The notes: generated from the letters alone by a model not told the origin. 64,000 nt of DNA from Georgenia wutianyii (GCF_006349365.1 NZ_CP040899.1:2976001-3040000), one strand, 5' to 3'; positions 9,000 to 17,989 are shown, counted from the first letter of the stretch. Numbers and translations: made by a program.

Positions 9000-9718
9000 G
9001 CGCGGGCGTGGTCGCGGGCACTCGACCGGGGCGGGCGCTCCGGGTCACGGGACCTCGTCCCGTCGGTCGACGGCGCGCCCTCCGCGGCGACCGTCGGAGC
9101 TGCCCCGGCAGGGTCGGCGCGACGGCGCGCCCGGCGCCGCCGGAACAGGCCGACGATGTCGTCGAAGAGCACCGCGACGAGGAGCGCGAGGCTGGCCCCG
9201 AGCAGACCGGTCACGGCCTGCACCTGCATCTTCCCGTCGTACACGACGCCGGCGAGCGCCGGCGCGGCGAGGATGTCGAGGCCGTACTGCGCCGAGCTCG
9301 GGATGCCCGCCCCGCCCTGGCGCTCCGCGAGCTCCTGCCCGGCCAGCTCCAGGACGTGACGGGCGGTCTCCACGGCCTGGTCGGCGTCACCCCCACGCAC
9401 GGCCACGTTCAAGATCGTGCTGCGGCTCCGTCCGGCGACCTCGTAGGCCGGTAGCAGACCCGCTGCCTGCACTCCCGCCCTGGACTCCGTGCTGTTGAGG
9501 ACGATCGCCACGGCGGCGCTCGCCTGCTGCTCCCCGCCGTAGGGGTTGGGGACGGGCGACGGGGTCCGGCCGGGGGTGATGAGCGCGGTGCCGGAGACCT
9601 CGTACTCCGGCTGCACGCCCTGGCCGACGACGAACACGGCTCCCGCGGTGAGCGCGAGCAGCGGGAGGAAGATGTACCAGCGGCGCAGGGTCGCCACGGT
9701 GATGCGCCAGACGTCCAC
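8996..9718 (-). CDS. Wzz/YveK-like chain-length (co-polymerase) protein
   Basis: 240 residues. Two membrane segments, at about 15-35 (YIFLPLLALTAGAVFVVG) and 170-190 (VTGLLGASLALLVAVLF), flank an extracytoplasmic domain beginning PEYEVSGTALITPG, the layout of polysaccharide co-polymerases that set chain length and couple Wzy to export. There is no C-terminal tyrosine kinase domain; the tail is a short basic cytoplasmic stretch, so a kinase, if any, is encoded elsewhere. The GTG start has GGAGG at good spacing. It is the first gene of the leftward operon with wzy-like and GT4 genes, behind a leader that holds a terminator-like hairpin. Confidence 0.8.
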   Translation of the reverse strand: MDVWRITVATLRRWYIFLPLLALTAGAVFVVGQGVQPEYEVSGTALITPGRTPSPVPNPYGGEQQASAAVAIVLNSTESRAGVQAAGLLPAYEVAGRSRSTILNVAVRGGDADQAVETARHVLELAGQELAERQGGAGIPSSAQYGLDILAAPALAGVVYDGKMQVQAVTGLLGASLALLVAVLFDDIVGLFRRRRARRRADPAGAAPTVAAEGAPSTDGTRSRDPERPPRSSARDHARA

Positions 9719-9835
9719 GGGTGCCTCCGTCGTGAGCCGGGTGTGATGTGCGTCTTGTTCACCCGGGCCTCAGGGCCGGTAGGCCCCCGCCCGGAACGTG
9801 CACCGCCCGTGTCGCCGCGAGGCGGCGGGTCCCAC

Positions 9836-9874
9836 AAAAGCGATGGCGGGTGGGGAGCGAGTCCCCACCCGCCA
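9836..9874 (-). terminator. Terminator-like hairpin in the leader of the wzz operon (possible attenuator)
   Basis: Arms 9844-9856 (TGGCGGGTGGGGA) and 9862-9874 are perfect complements around a 5-base loop. Read leftward the stem is followed by TCGCTTTTG, so it looks like an intrinsic terminator for transcription heading into wzz, ~117 bases before that start. No gene ends here, so it is either an attenuator or the end of an unannotated small RNA. Confidence 0.5.
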
Positions 9875-10100
9875 CGTCGCGGTCGAGCCATGACGACGAC
9901 CGACCGATCACAGAGCAGTCGCGTCCCGGCCCGTGGGCGACCCCCGACCCGTCGCCGGCCGGGCGGTGCCGACGACGGGCCGAGAGCTTCGGGCACCACT
10001 CACGTGGACCCGGGCACTAGCAGAACACCCCTCCCGCGGCACGTTCTGCCCCTCGGCGGATGACGGCAAGGTGACTCATCCACCGGGCGAGGTGAGAGCC

Positions 10101-10151
10101 GGGGTGAGCCCACGAAAAGCCTGGTCGGGGGCCACCCCGAGGGCTCACCCC
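10101..10151. promoter_or_regulatory. Opposed copies of the EPS motif (copies E and F) forming an inverted repeat
   Basis: GGGGTGAGCCC (10101-10111) and GGGCTCACCCC (10141-10151) are exact reverse complements 29 bases apart. Each is in the same orientation towards its own gene as the single copies elsewhere: the left one faces the wzz operon and the right one the wcaJ-like operon. A shared regulator acting on both divergent operons would fit (inference). Confidence 0.5.
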
Positions 10152-10303
10152 CGGGACCCGGATCATCCCCTGACCGTCACCCGGCGGTCATCCTTACGAC
10201 CCCGAATCGCCCGTGCCAGATTGGAACGCGTCGTTCAGCGGTACCGACGGAGGACCAGCCGATCGGCACAGGCCACGACGCGCGACGGAGGTGAGCTCCA
10301 CAA

Positions 10304-10414
10304 GTGACGACCCCTCCACGCCCCACGCGGCACACCGTCCTCGCCCGAGGGCGGCTGCCGCTGGTGGCTCCGTCACCGGCTCCCCCGGTGCTATCCCGCA
10401 GGCGGCTCTCATGA
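10304..10414 (+). CDS. Possible 36-codon leader peptide overlapping the wcaJ-like gene
   Basis: A GTG 12 bases after GGAGG opens a frame of 36 codons whose TGA overlaps the ATG of the WcaJ-like gene as ATGA, the arrangement used for translational coupling throughout this locus. The predicted peptide is Pro/Arg-rich (TTPPRPTRH...) and resembles nothing I know. The GGAGG box would otherwise be unused, because the wcaJ-like ATG has only a poor box of its own. The alternative is that the GGAGG is chance, or that the transferase starts at an upstream GTG (10291) in its own frame. Confidence 0.25.
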   Translation: MTTPPRPTRHTVLARGRLPLVAPSPAPPVLSRRRLS

Positions 10415-11877
10415 CCCTTCACACGGACCGGTTCCGCGACGCCGACCAGGTCGACCCCTCCTCACGCCCGTTCCTCCGCGGCCGTCCCGCCCGGCGCACG
10501 ACGCCCTGGCACACCGCCGTCTCCCGCTACCTGGTCGCCCTCGTGGTCACCGACCTCGCGGTCACCACCACCGTCGTCGGCCTCGTGACGGGCCGGGCGC
10601 GTGCCCCGGAGGCCTCCCTCGCCCTGGCGGTCCTCGCCGGCGTCGGGTTCGTCCTCACCATGGCGCTGTGCCAGGGCTACCGCCCCGCGGGCGCCGCGAC
10701 CGGCGGCAACGAGCCCCGCAGCCTCATGCGGGTGACCGGCGTGCTCGCGGTCACCTCGCTGGCCGTCCACTACGCCGGGATCGCACAGGTTCCGCGCCGG
10801 CTCTTCTTCGAGGCCCTCGCGGCAACCGTCCTCGCGGCCGCCCTCGTCCGGCTGGTCGCTCGTCTGCTCACCCGCCAGGTCCGGGCCCGCGGTGTCTTCC
10901 TCCGGCGCACGCTCCTCGTCGGGCCCGAGACCGAGCTCACCCACCTCTTCGACGTGCTCGAGGAGGCCGAGTCCCGTGCGCTCGTCGTCGTCGGGGTGTG
11001 CACGCCGACGACGACCGCGGACGCCGGCAGTCGCAGCCCGGTGCTCGGTGGGTACGCCGACGTCCCTGACCTCGTCCGCGACCTGCACATCGACGCCGTC
11101 CTCGTCTCGGCAGGGGCGATGGACGCCGCGGACCTGCGCCGGCTCGGCTGGCGGCTGGGCCTCCTGTCCACCGACCTGCTCGTCCTGCCCTCGATCACCG
11201 AGGTGGCCCCGCGCCGCCTCCACGTCGAGTCGCTCGGCGGCACGCCGCTGCTGGGCGTGTCCCTCGTGCCGCCCCGGCCCAGCCGCCTGTCCAAGCTCGT
11301 GTTCGACAAGGTGGTCGGAACCGCCCTGCTGCTCCTCGCCACCCCGGTCATCCTCCCGGCCGCGCTCGCCGTGCGGCTCACCTCCCCGGGGCCGGCCTTC
11401 TTCGCGCAGACCCGGGTCGGCCTGGACGGCGTCCCGTTCACCATGCTCAAGCTGCGCTCGATGTACGTCGACGCCGAGGCGAGGCTCGAGGCGCTGCGTG
11501 ACCGCAACGAGGGCAACGGCATGCTCTTCAAGCTCCGTGACGACCCGCGGGTCACCCGGGTCGGGGGCGTCCTGCGGCGGCTCTCGATCGACGAGCTGCC
11601 GCAGCTGTGGAACGTCGTCAGGGGCGACATGTCCCTCGTGGGACCACGGCCCGCCCTGCCGTCGGAGGTCGCCCAGTTCGACGGCGACGTGCTCCAGCGA
11701 CTGCGCGTCAAGCCCGGGCTCACCGGCCTGTGGCAGGTCAGCGGCAGGTCCAACCTCTCGGTCGAGCAGTCGGTGCGCCTGGACCTGCGCTACACGGACA
11801 ACTGGTCGGTGCGCATGGACGTCGCGATCCTCTGGCGCACCGCCCACGCGGTGCTGAGCGGGAACGGCGCGTACTGA
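10411..11877 (+). CDS. WcaJ-type initiating sugar-phosphate (polyprenyl glycosylphosphotransferase)
   Basis: 488 residues. An N-terminal block of about four membrane helices (from ~30 to ~155) is followed by a nucleotide-binding-like middle (CoA-binding-like fold) and a fifth hydrophobic segment near 300-320 (VVGTALLLLATPVILPAALAV). The C-terminal bacterial sugar transferase domain contains MLKLRSMYVDAE, RRLSIDELPQLWNV and GDMSLVGPRPALP. It should move a hexose-1-phosphate onto undecaprenyl phosphate, the first step of the repeat unit. The ATG overlaps the stop of a possible leader peptide. A GTG at 10291 in frame would add 40 Pro/Ser/Ala-rich residues and is judged less likely. The next GT2 gene starts 23 bases downstream. 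Confidence 0.85.
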   Translation: MTLHTDRFRDADQVDPSSRPFLRGRPARRTTPWHTAVSRYLVALVVTDLAVTTTVVGLVTGRARAPEASLALAVLAGVGFVLTMALCQGYRPAGAATGGNEPRSLMRVTGVLAVTSLAVHYAGIAQVPRRLFFEALAATVLAAALVRLVARLLTRQVRARGVFLRRTLLVGPETELTHLFDVLEEAESRALVVVGVCTPTTTADAGSRSPVLGGYADVPDLVRDLHIDAVLVSAGAMDAADLRRLGWRLGLLSTDLLVLPSITEVAPRRLHVESLGGTPLLGVSLVPPRPSRLSKLVFDKVVGTALLLLATPVILPAALAVRLTSPGPAFFAQTRVGLDGVPFTMLKLRSMYVDAEARLEALRDRNEGNGMLFKLRDDPRVTRVGGVLRRLSIDELPQLWNVVRGDMSLVGPRPALPSEVAQFDGDVLQRLRVKPGLTGLWQVSGRSNLSVEQSVRLDLRYTDNWSVRMDVAILWRTAHAVLSGNGAY

Positions 11878-11900
11878 TCACGTCAGGACGAAGGTGCGAC

Positions 11901-12800
11901 ATGAGCGGCACGGGGGCGATCATCATTCCGGCACACGACGAGGAGCACGTCCTCGGGCGGCTCCTCGCCGCGCTCCCGGCCGACGGCGCGACGGAGGTCG
12001 TCGTCGTCGCCAACGGGTGCACGGACCGCACGGCCGACGTCGCGCGCGGCTACGCGGGTGTCCGGGTGGTCGACACCCCGGTCCCGTCGAAGGTCCAGGC
12101 GCTCGCCCTGGGGGACTCCCTCACCTCACGCTTCCCGCGGTTCTACGTCGACGGGGACGTCGTGGTCACGACCGAGGACCTGCGCGCGCTCGCCGCCGCC
12201 CTCGACGAGCCCGGGGTCCACGCCGCAGGACCGACGCGTGAGCTCGTCATGGAGGGGGTGAGCCGGACGGTCCGCGCCTACTACGCCGTCTGGCAGAGGC
12301 TCCCGGGCGTGCGCGCCGAGCTCTACGGGCGCGGCGTCATCGCCGTCGACGAGGAGGGCCACAGCCGGCTCGCAGGGTGGCGCGAGGCGATGTCCGACGA
12401 CCTCGTCGCGGCGATGTCCTTCGCACCCCACGAGGTCAGGGTCGTGCCCACCGCCCGGGTCCTCATCCAGCCGCCACGGCGCTACGGCGACCTTCTCCGG
12501 CGGCGGGTGCGGGCGATGACCGGGAACCACCGGCTCGCCCGCGACTCCTCGGCTCCCGTCGTCCGCGGCTCCGGGGCCGGCCTCGGCACGCTGCTGGCCC
12601 TCGCCCGTGCTGAACCGCGCCTGGCACCGGGTGTGGCCGTCTTCCTCGGCACCGCCGCGATCGCGCGCCTCAGGGCCCGCTGGGCGATCTCCCGCGGCAG
12701 CACCGTGTGGCTGCGGGACGAGAGCAGCCGCACCCCCTCCCCTCCTCCCACCCTCCCCCGCGCCACCTCCCCCGCGGTCCACGTCCCTCCGGAGTACTGA
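11901..12800 (+). CDS. Family 2 glycosyltransferase
   Basis: 299 residues. The N-terminus GAIIIPAHDEEHVLGRLL and VVVANGCTDRTADVA are the nucleotide-binding core of GT-A family 2 enzymes, and FYVDGDVVVT carries the metal-binding DGD near residue 84. The C-terminal third is basic (RRYGDLLRRRVRAMTGNHRL) and may sit on the membrane. It follows the WcaJ-like gene closely and precedes the giant secreted protein by only four bases, so all three are probably one transcript. It likely adds the second or a later sugar; donor unknown. The start has GAAGG nearby. Confidence 0.8.
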   Translation: MSGTGAIIIPAHDEEHVLGRLLAALPADGATEVVVVANGCTDRTADVARGYAGVRVVDTPVPSKVQALALGDSLTSRFPRFYVDGDVVVTTEDLRALAAALDEPGVHAAGPTRELVMEGVSRTVRAYYAVWQRLPGVRAELYGRGVIAVDEEGHSRLAGWREAMSDDLVAAMSFAPHEVRVVPTARVLIQPPRRYGDLLRRRVRAMTGNHRLARDSSAPVVRGSGAGLGTLLALARAEPRLAPGVAVFLGTAAIARLRARWAISRGSTVWLRDESSRTPSPPPTLPRATSPAVHVPPEY

Positions 12801-12804
12801 CATC

Positions 12805-15800
12805 ATGGCTCGACCCCAGGCCCGCCGCTGGGCCCTCCTCACCGCCCTCACCGTGCTGCTCTCCCTCGTCGCTGCCGGGTCCGCCCCGGCCGCCACCGGC
12901 GACGAGACCATCTCCTTCAGCCTCGACCGCAAGCGCAGCTCCCCCGGCCCCCTCGACGGCGCCGACGTCCAGGGCGTCATCCACCCCTTCCTCACCGGCA
13001 ACGCCGGCGTCAGCGCCGTGAGCTGGTGGCTGGACGACCCACAGATGACAGGGGCCCCGGTCCGCACCGACACCGCCGCCCCGTTCGACTACTCGCCGGG
13101 CTCGGTCGCCCACTCCTCGGCCCCCTTCGACACGGCGACGCTGCCCGACGGCGAGCACACGATCACGGCCCGCGTGACGACGAGCACCGGGCCCGCGACC
13201 CTGCAGGCGGTGTTCGTCACCGACAACGACGTCGCCGCCCTGCTCACCACCTCGCGCTCCACCGTCGCCCTCACCGCCACCGAGGGTGGTGCCGCACCGG
13301 GCGCGACCGTCGACGTCGGCACGTCCGACGGCGTGGCGCGCACGTTCTCGGCCACCTCGTCATCGGGCTGGCTGACGGTCACTCCGAGCGGCGCGACCTC
13401 CCCCGCCCAGCTCACCCTCACGGCAGCGGCCGGACTCCCCGTCGGCACCCACCAGGCCGAGGTCGTGCTCCAGTCGCCCGGCCTGCCCAGCGCCACGGTC
13501 GCTGTCACGTTCACCGTGTCCGCGGCGCCGCTGGAGGGCTTCACGGTCGTCCACAGCCTCAGCTCCAAGCGCACGAGCCCGCGACCGCTCGACGGCGCCG
13601 AGATCTCCGGGGCGGTGTACCCCCTCCTCGCCCCGACGACCGGGGTCGCGAGCACGGCGTGGTGGCTCGACGACCCCGACATGGGTGGCACTCCCGTGCG
13701 GACCGACTCCGCCGCTCCGTTCGACTTCGGGTCGGGCTCCGTCGCCCACCGCGCCGAGCCCCTGGACACGACGATGCTCCCCGACGGGGAGCACGTCATC
13801 ACGGTGCGGGTGACGACCACCGACGGCGCCGAGCACGTCGTCTCGGCGCACTTCGTCACCGCCAACGGCACGAACGCGCTCACCTGGGAACCGGCACGGC
13901 TCGTCGTGGAGGCCGCGGAGGACGACGGTGCCGTCACCCGCTCGGTGCCGCTCACCTCGACCACGCCGGGCACGACGGTGACGCTGACGAGCGACGCCCC
14001 GTGGCTCTCCGTGGCCACGACCACGGTCACGACACCTGCGGACGTCACGGTGAGTGTCGATCCGAGCGGCCTGCCGGGCGGCACCCACACCGGCCGCCTC
14101 ACGGCCACCGCGGGCGGAGCGGTGACGGGCGTGCTCACCGTGTCGCTCGTCGTCGACGCCGAGCCGGGGCTCGTCGTCGACCCGGGCGCCATCACGCTCG
14201 AGGCACCGGCCGGCGGCGACCCCGTCACCGGGCCGCTCCTCGTGAGCGCGAGCGACGGCACCGCCGTCCCCTTCGAGGTGTCCACCTCCTCCCCCTGGCT
14301 CGTGGTCGACCCGCCGACGAGCACCACCCCGGCCCAGCTCGCCGTCCGGGCGACGCCCGGCAGCCTGCCGCCGGGCGAGCACAGCACCGAGGTGACCCTG
14401 ACGTCACCCGACCTGCCCGACGTCGTCGTCCCCGTGACGTTCACCGTGCGCGACACCGCCCCCTTCCAGGTGGTCACCGGCGCCGACGCCAAGCGCCGCT
14501 CCCCCACCCCGCTCGCGGGCCGCACGGTCAGCGGCGGCATGTACGCGTTCCTCGCCCAGACCGACGGCGTCTCCTCAACCACGTGGTGGTTGGACGATCC
14601 CGGCATGACGGGCCAGCCGCTGCGCACCGACTCGGCCCCACCGTTCGACTTCGCCCCCGGCTCCGTCGCGCACTCCGCGGCACCGTTCGACACCGCGCAG
14701 ATACCCGACGGGCAGCACACGATCACCGTGGCGGTACTGGGCTCGGACGGCGCCGTGCACGTGACCCACACGGCCTTCACGACGGTCAACGACACGAACT
14801 CACTGGCCTTCGATCCCGGGACGCTGCGCGTCGAGGTCCCCCAGGGCGAGACGCCGACCACCCGTCAAGCCACCGTGAGCGCGACGAGCCCCGGCACCGC
14901 CGTGTCCCTGGAGTCGACGGCCCCGTGGCTCCAGGTCACCCCGGCCACCGCCACCGCCCCGGCGGCCGTCGACGTCACCGTCGACCCCTCCGGGCTGACG
15001 GCAGGGGTGTGGCACGGTCACGTCGTGGCCACCGCCCCCGGCGCGTTCTCGGCCGTCCTCCCTGTGGAGCTCGTCGTCGGTGACCCCGGCGGCTGCGAGC
15101 CCGTCTCGTGCGAGCTCATCAAGGTCGGAACGCCCTACAACCTCGGCTTCCGCTACGGGAGCGGCGGGATCATCGACTCCTCCGGCGTCGGTACCGGGTT
15201 CACCATGCTCCTGGCCCGCCCCGACGGCACCGAGTACAGGCCCGACCACCTCGACGTCGACCTCGGCGACGGCACCCTGGACATCACCGGCACCGCCGGC
15301 TCGGTCAAGGAGAACACGCTCGACAACGCCCTGGGCGTCGGGTTCGACGGCCCGACCACGACCACCGTCCTCACCGCGACGATCGCCGAGCTCCCCGCCG
15401 CGACCGGCAAGTTCGAGCAGGCGGGGATCTGGTTCGGTTACGACCAGGACCACGTCGACCGGGTCTCACTCGTCAATGCCCCGCTCGGCTGGCGGGTGGA
15501 GCACGTCCTCGAGGTCGGTGGCGTCGAGGTCGCCCGGCGCAACTCCGCCTACCTCACCATTCCCGCCGGCACCCCCGTCGAGCTGTCCATCCGGGTGGAC
15601 CCGGTGACCCGCCAGGCGACGGGCTACTACCGGGTGGGCGACGGCGGCCGGTCCGCCATGCGCTCGTTCGACGTCCCCGGGGAGTTCTTCAGCTTCGACG
15701 CCGCCGGCATCGACCCCCTCATCGGCACCCGGAGCTTCGGCGGACTGTTCGCCAGCCGGCGGACCGCCACGCAGGACACCGAGTTCGGCTTCTCGCAGTT

Positions 15801-17907
15801 CTCGGTGACGGGCGAGCACGACCCGTCGGACGTCGCGGACTACCCCTTCGACCGCTACTCGGTGCCCGTGCCGTTCCCGACGTCCATGGCGTTCGCGCCG
15901 GACGGCAGGCTCTACGTCCAGTCCATGTTCGGCAGGATCTACGTCCTGTCCTTCGCCCCGGACGGCACCGTCTCCGACACGCAGGTGGTCTCCACGCTCG
16001 GCAGCCGCCTGGCCCTCGGGCTCACGGTCGACCCTGCCTCCACCCCGCAGGACGTCATCGTCTGGGCCGGCCACTCCTCCCCGTCCGCGGACGAGGGCGA
16101 GGCCGACTCCGGCGTCGTCTCGCGCCTCTCCGGCCCGGGCCTCGGCCAGCGCACGGACGTCATCACCGGCCTGCCGAGATCGGTGGCCAACCACGGCACC
16201 AACGCCCTGCACTTCGGCAGCGACGGGCGGCTCTACATCGCGCAGGGCGGGAACACCGGCGCCGGCGCCCCGAACCTCGCGAACACCGAGTTCGGTGACC
16301 GCGGCGAGCAGCCGCTCTCCGCCGCCCTCCTGGTCGCCGACGTCAAGGCGCCCGGGTTCGACGGCGCGTGCGCGCACCCGACGGACATCTACCTCTCGGG
16401 CGACTGTGACGTCGAGGTCTTCGCGTCGGGCCTGCGCAACACCTACGACTTCGTCGAGCACTCCAACGGCAACATGTACGGGCCGGACAACGGGCTCGGC
16501 GTCGTGGGGAGCTACCCGCCCTCCGCCCAGGCACCCTGCTTCGGTATGGGCGACACCCGCGCGTGGACGCAAGGAGGCAACAACCCCGGCAACCAGCACG
16601 ACTCGCTCAACCTCCTCGAGGAGGGGCGCTACTACGGCTCTCCCAACCCCACGCGAGGTGAGTGCGTGTTCAAGGACGGCAGCTACCAGAGCGTCGCGCC
16701 CCTGCCGAACTACACCCCGCCGATCGCCGACCTCGGCTCGAACCGCTCCGCGAACGGCATCATCGAGTTCAACGGCGACGCCTTCTGCGGCGCGCTCGAC
16801 CACGACCTGCTCATCACCAACTACTCCGTCGGCGACGACATCACGGCGGTGCGGCTGTCCCCCGACGGCCGCTCGGTCGAGCGGGCGCGCAGCCTCGTCG
16901 GCGGGTTCACCGACCCGCTCCCCATCACCCAGGCCCCGGACGGGCGTATCGTCGTCGGCGAGTTCGCCGGGTCCGGGGGCAAGATCACCTTCCTGTCCCC
17001 CCGGGACATCGGCTGCTGGAGCACCGCCGCGCCGCTGCCCGTGGAGGTGCTGGATGCCGGCGGGGTCGCGATCGGGGACGCCATGTACGTGGTCGGCGGC
17101 AAGGGACCTGACGGGCACTCCAACCGTGTCTACCGCTACGACGCCGGCCCCGGGACGTGGACACGGGTGGCGGACCGTCCCGGACCGGCGGTCGAGAACC
17201 CCGCGGTCACGACGGCGGACGGCAGGCTCCTCGTCCTCGGCGGGTCCACCGCACCGTTCTCCGGCGCCGTCTCCGCCGCCTGGTCCTACGACCCCGCGAG
17301 CAACAGCTGGCAGGCCCTGCCCGCGCTGCCCACGGCCCGCGGCGGTGCCACGGCCCAGGTGGTCGGTGGCCAGGTCTACGTCGCCGGTGGCATGACGAGC
17401 AACGGCGCGTCCACCGCCGTCGTCGAGCGACTCACCCTGGCGACCGGCACCTGGCAGACAGCGCCGGCCCTGTCCGTGGCCCGGGACAACCCCGGCTCCG
17501 CCGTCGTCGGCGACACCCTGTACGTCTTCGGCGGCCGTACACGTCTCGCGAACGGGCAGTCCCCCTCACCCACCCTCGGGTCCGTCGAGGCTCTCACCCC
17601 CTCAGCGGGGGCGTGGACGCCACGGGCCTCGATGCCGACCGCCCGGCGGACCATGGCCACCGGAGTCATCGACGGCCGGATCGTCGCCGCAGGCGGCGAG
17701 GCCCGTCCCGACGGGCTGCCCTTCGACGCCGCGGAGGTCTACGACCCCGTCGCCGACGAGTGGACCGCCCTGCGGCGGATGCCCACGGCCCGACACGGCG
17801 CAGCGGCTGCCGTGATCGACGGCCGCCTCCACGTCGTGGGCGGCGGCACGTCCACCGGTGCGAGCGCGTCCTCCGTGCACGAGGTCATGACGATGCCCGA
17901 TGAGTGA
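12805..17907 (+). CDS. Giant secreted protein: Ig-like/BACON-like repeats, beta-propeller and Kelch
   Basis: 1700 residues. Signal peptide at 1-30 (WALLTALTVLLSLVAAGSAPA). Three copies of a ~100-residue module (about 37-135, 246-350, 554-655) share KR(S/T)SP, WWLDDP-M, G-P-RTD-APFD, GSVAH and LPDGEHTIT, and look like an Ig-like fold. Four BACON-like segments, each with a PWL-V or GWLTV core, fill the spaces (~145-240, 357-550, 665-755). About 765-1010 is a concanavalin-like domain (FGYDQDHVDRVSL). About 1012-1402 reads as a sorbosone/glucose-dehydrogenase-type beta-propeller (SMAFAPDGRLYV, GLRNTYDFVEH). Kelch repeats (YVVGGK, VLGG, YVAGG, YVFGG) run to the end. No sorting signal or membrane anchor is present. 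A polysaccharide-binding or -modifying matrix protein is inferred from its place inside the EPS operon. The ATG has GGAG ~10 bases upstream. Confidence 0.8.
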   Translation: MARPQARRWALLTALTVLLSLVAAGSAPAATGDETISFSLDRKRSSPGPLDGADVQGVIHPFLTGNAGVSAVSWWLDDPQMTGAPVRTDTAAPFDYSPGSVAHSSAPFDTATLPDGEHTITARVTTSTGPATLQAVFVTDNDVAALLTTSRSTVALTATEGGAAPGATVDVGTSDGVARTFSATSSSGWLTVTPSGATSPAQLTLTAAAGLPVGTHQAEVVLQSPGLPSATVAVTFTVSAAPLEGFTVVHSLSSKRTSPRPLDGAEISGAVYPLLAPTTGVASTAWWLDDPDMGGTPVRTDSAAPFDFGSGSVAHRAEPLDTTMLPDGEHVITVRVTTTDGAEHVVSAHFVTANGTNALTWEPARLVVEAAEDDGAVTRSVPLTSTTPGTTVTLTSDAPWLSVATTTVTTPADVTVSVDPSGLPGGTHTGRLTATAGGAVTGVLTVSLVVDAEPGLVVDPGAITLEAPAGGDPVTGPLLVSASDGTAVPFEVSTSSPWLVVDPPTSTTPAQLAVRATPGSLPPGEHSTEVTLTSPDLPDVVVPVTFTVRDTAPFQVVTGADAKRRSPTPLAGRTVSGGMYAFLAQTDGVSSTTWWLDDPGMTGQPLRTDSAPPFDFAPGSVAHSAAPFDTAQIPDGQHTITVAVLGSDGAVHVTHTAFTTVNDTNSLAFDPGTLRVEVPQGETPTTRQATVSATSPGTAVSLESTAPWLQVTPATATAPAAVDVTVDPSGLTAGVWHGHVVATAPGAFSAVLPVELVVGDPGGCEPVSCELIKVGTPYNLGFRYGSGGIIDSSGVGTGFTMLLARPDGTEYRPDHLDVDLGDGTLDITGTAGSVKENTLDNALGVGFDGPTTTTVLTATIAELPAATGKFEQAGIWFGYDQDHVDRVSLVNAPLGWRVEHVLEVGGVEVARRNSAYLTIPAGTPVELSIRVDPVTRQATGYYRVGDGGRSAMRSFDVPGEFFSFDAAGIDPLIGTRSFGGLFASRRTATQDTEFGFSQFSVTGEHDPSDVADYPFDRYSVPVPFPTSMAFAPDGRLYVQSMFGRIYVLSFAPDGTVSDTQVVSTLGSRLALGLTVDPASTPQDVIVWAGHSSPSADEGEADSGVVSRLSGPGLGQRTDVITGLPRSVANHGTNALHFGSDGRLYIAQGGNTGAGAPNLANTEFGDRGEQPLSAALLVADVKAPGFDGACAHPTDIYLSGDCDVEVFASGLRNTYDFVEHSNGNMYGPDNGLGVVGSYPPSAQAPCFGMGDTRAWTQGGNNPGNQHDSLNLLEEGRYYGSPNPTRGECVFKDGSYQSVAPLPNYTPPIADLGSNRSANGIIEFNGDAFCGALDHDLLITNYSVGDDITAVRLSPDGRSVERARSLVGGFTDPLPITQAPDGRIVVGEFAGSGGKITFLSPRDIGCWSTAAPLPVEVLDAGGVAIGDAMYVVGGKGPDGHSNRVYRYDAGPGTWTRVADRPGPAVENPAVTTADGRLLVLGGSTAPFSGAVSAAWSYDPASNSWQALPALPTARGGATAQVVGGQVYVAGGMTSNGASTAVVERLTLATGTWQTAPALSVARDNPGSAVVGDTLYVFGGRTRLANGQSPSPTLGSVEALTPSAGAWTPRASMPTARRTMATGVIDGRIVAAGGEARPDGLPFDAAEVYDPVADEWTALRRMPTARHGAAAAVIDGRLHVVGGGTSTGASASSVHEVMTMPDE

Positions 17908-17938
17908 GCCGGTGCCCGTCTCCCCGACGGACCAGGAC

Positions 17939-17989
17939 GTGGGCGCCCACTCACCGGCTCACCCGTTCCCCCACCAGGCTGGTGGGCGC
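17939..17989 (+). promoter_or_regulatory. EPS motif (copy G) within alternative hairpins
   Basis: GGCTCACCC (17956-17964) lies ~141 bases before the pyruvyl-transferase gene, in sense orientation. It is bracketed by a 12-base palindrome GTGGGCGCCCAC (17939-17950) and a near-palindrome CCCACCAGGCTGGTGGG (17970-17986). The right arm of the first (GCGCCCAC) can also pair with GTGGGCGC (17982-17989), so mutually exclusive folds are possible. Confidence 0.4.

Larger units (their letters stand above)
9719..10303. other. 585-base regulatory gap between divergent EPS operons
   Basis: No gene is supported here. It separates the leftward wzz operon from the rightward wcaJ-like operon and is rich in dyads: a 13-base-pair hairpin with a T-run on the minus strand (9836-9874), GCAGAAC (10020-10026) with GTTCTGC (10043-10049), and an 11-base inverted repeat (10101-10111 with 10141-10151) formed by two opposed copies of the recurrent EPS motif. 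I could not pick clear -35/-10 boxes for either operon. Confidence 0.55.

Noticed and set aside
10213..10410. Upstream extension of the WcaJ-like protein
   Set aside because: The extra residues are Pro/Ser/Ala/Arg-rich with no similarity to the family and the usual N-terminal helices begin well after 10411; GTG at 10291 remains a minor alternative.
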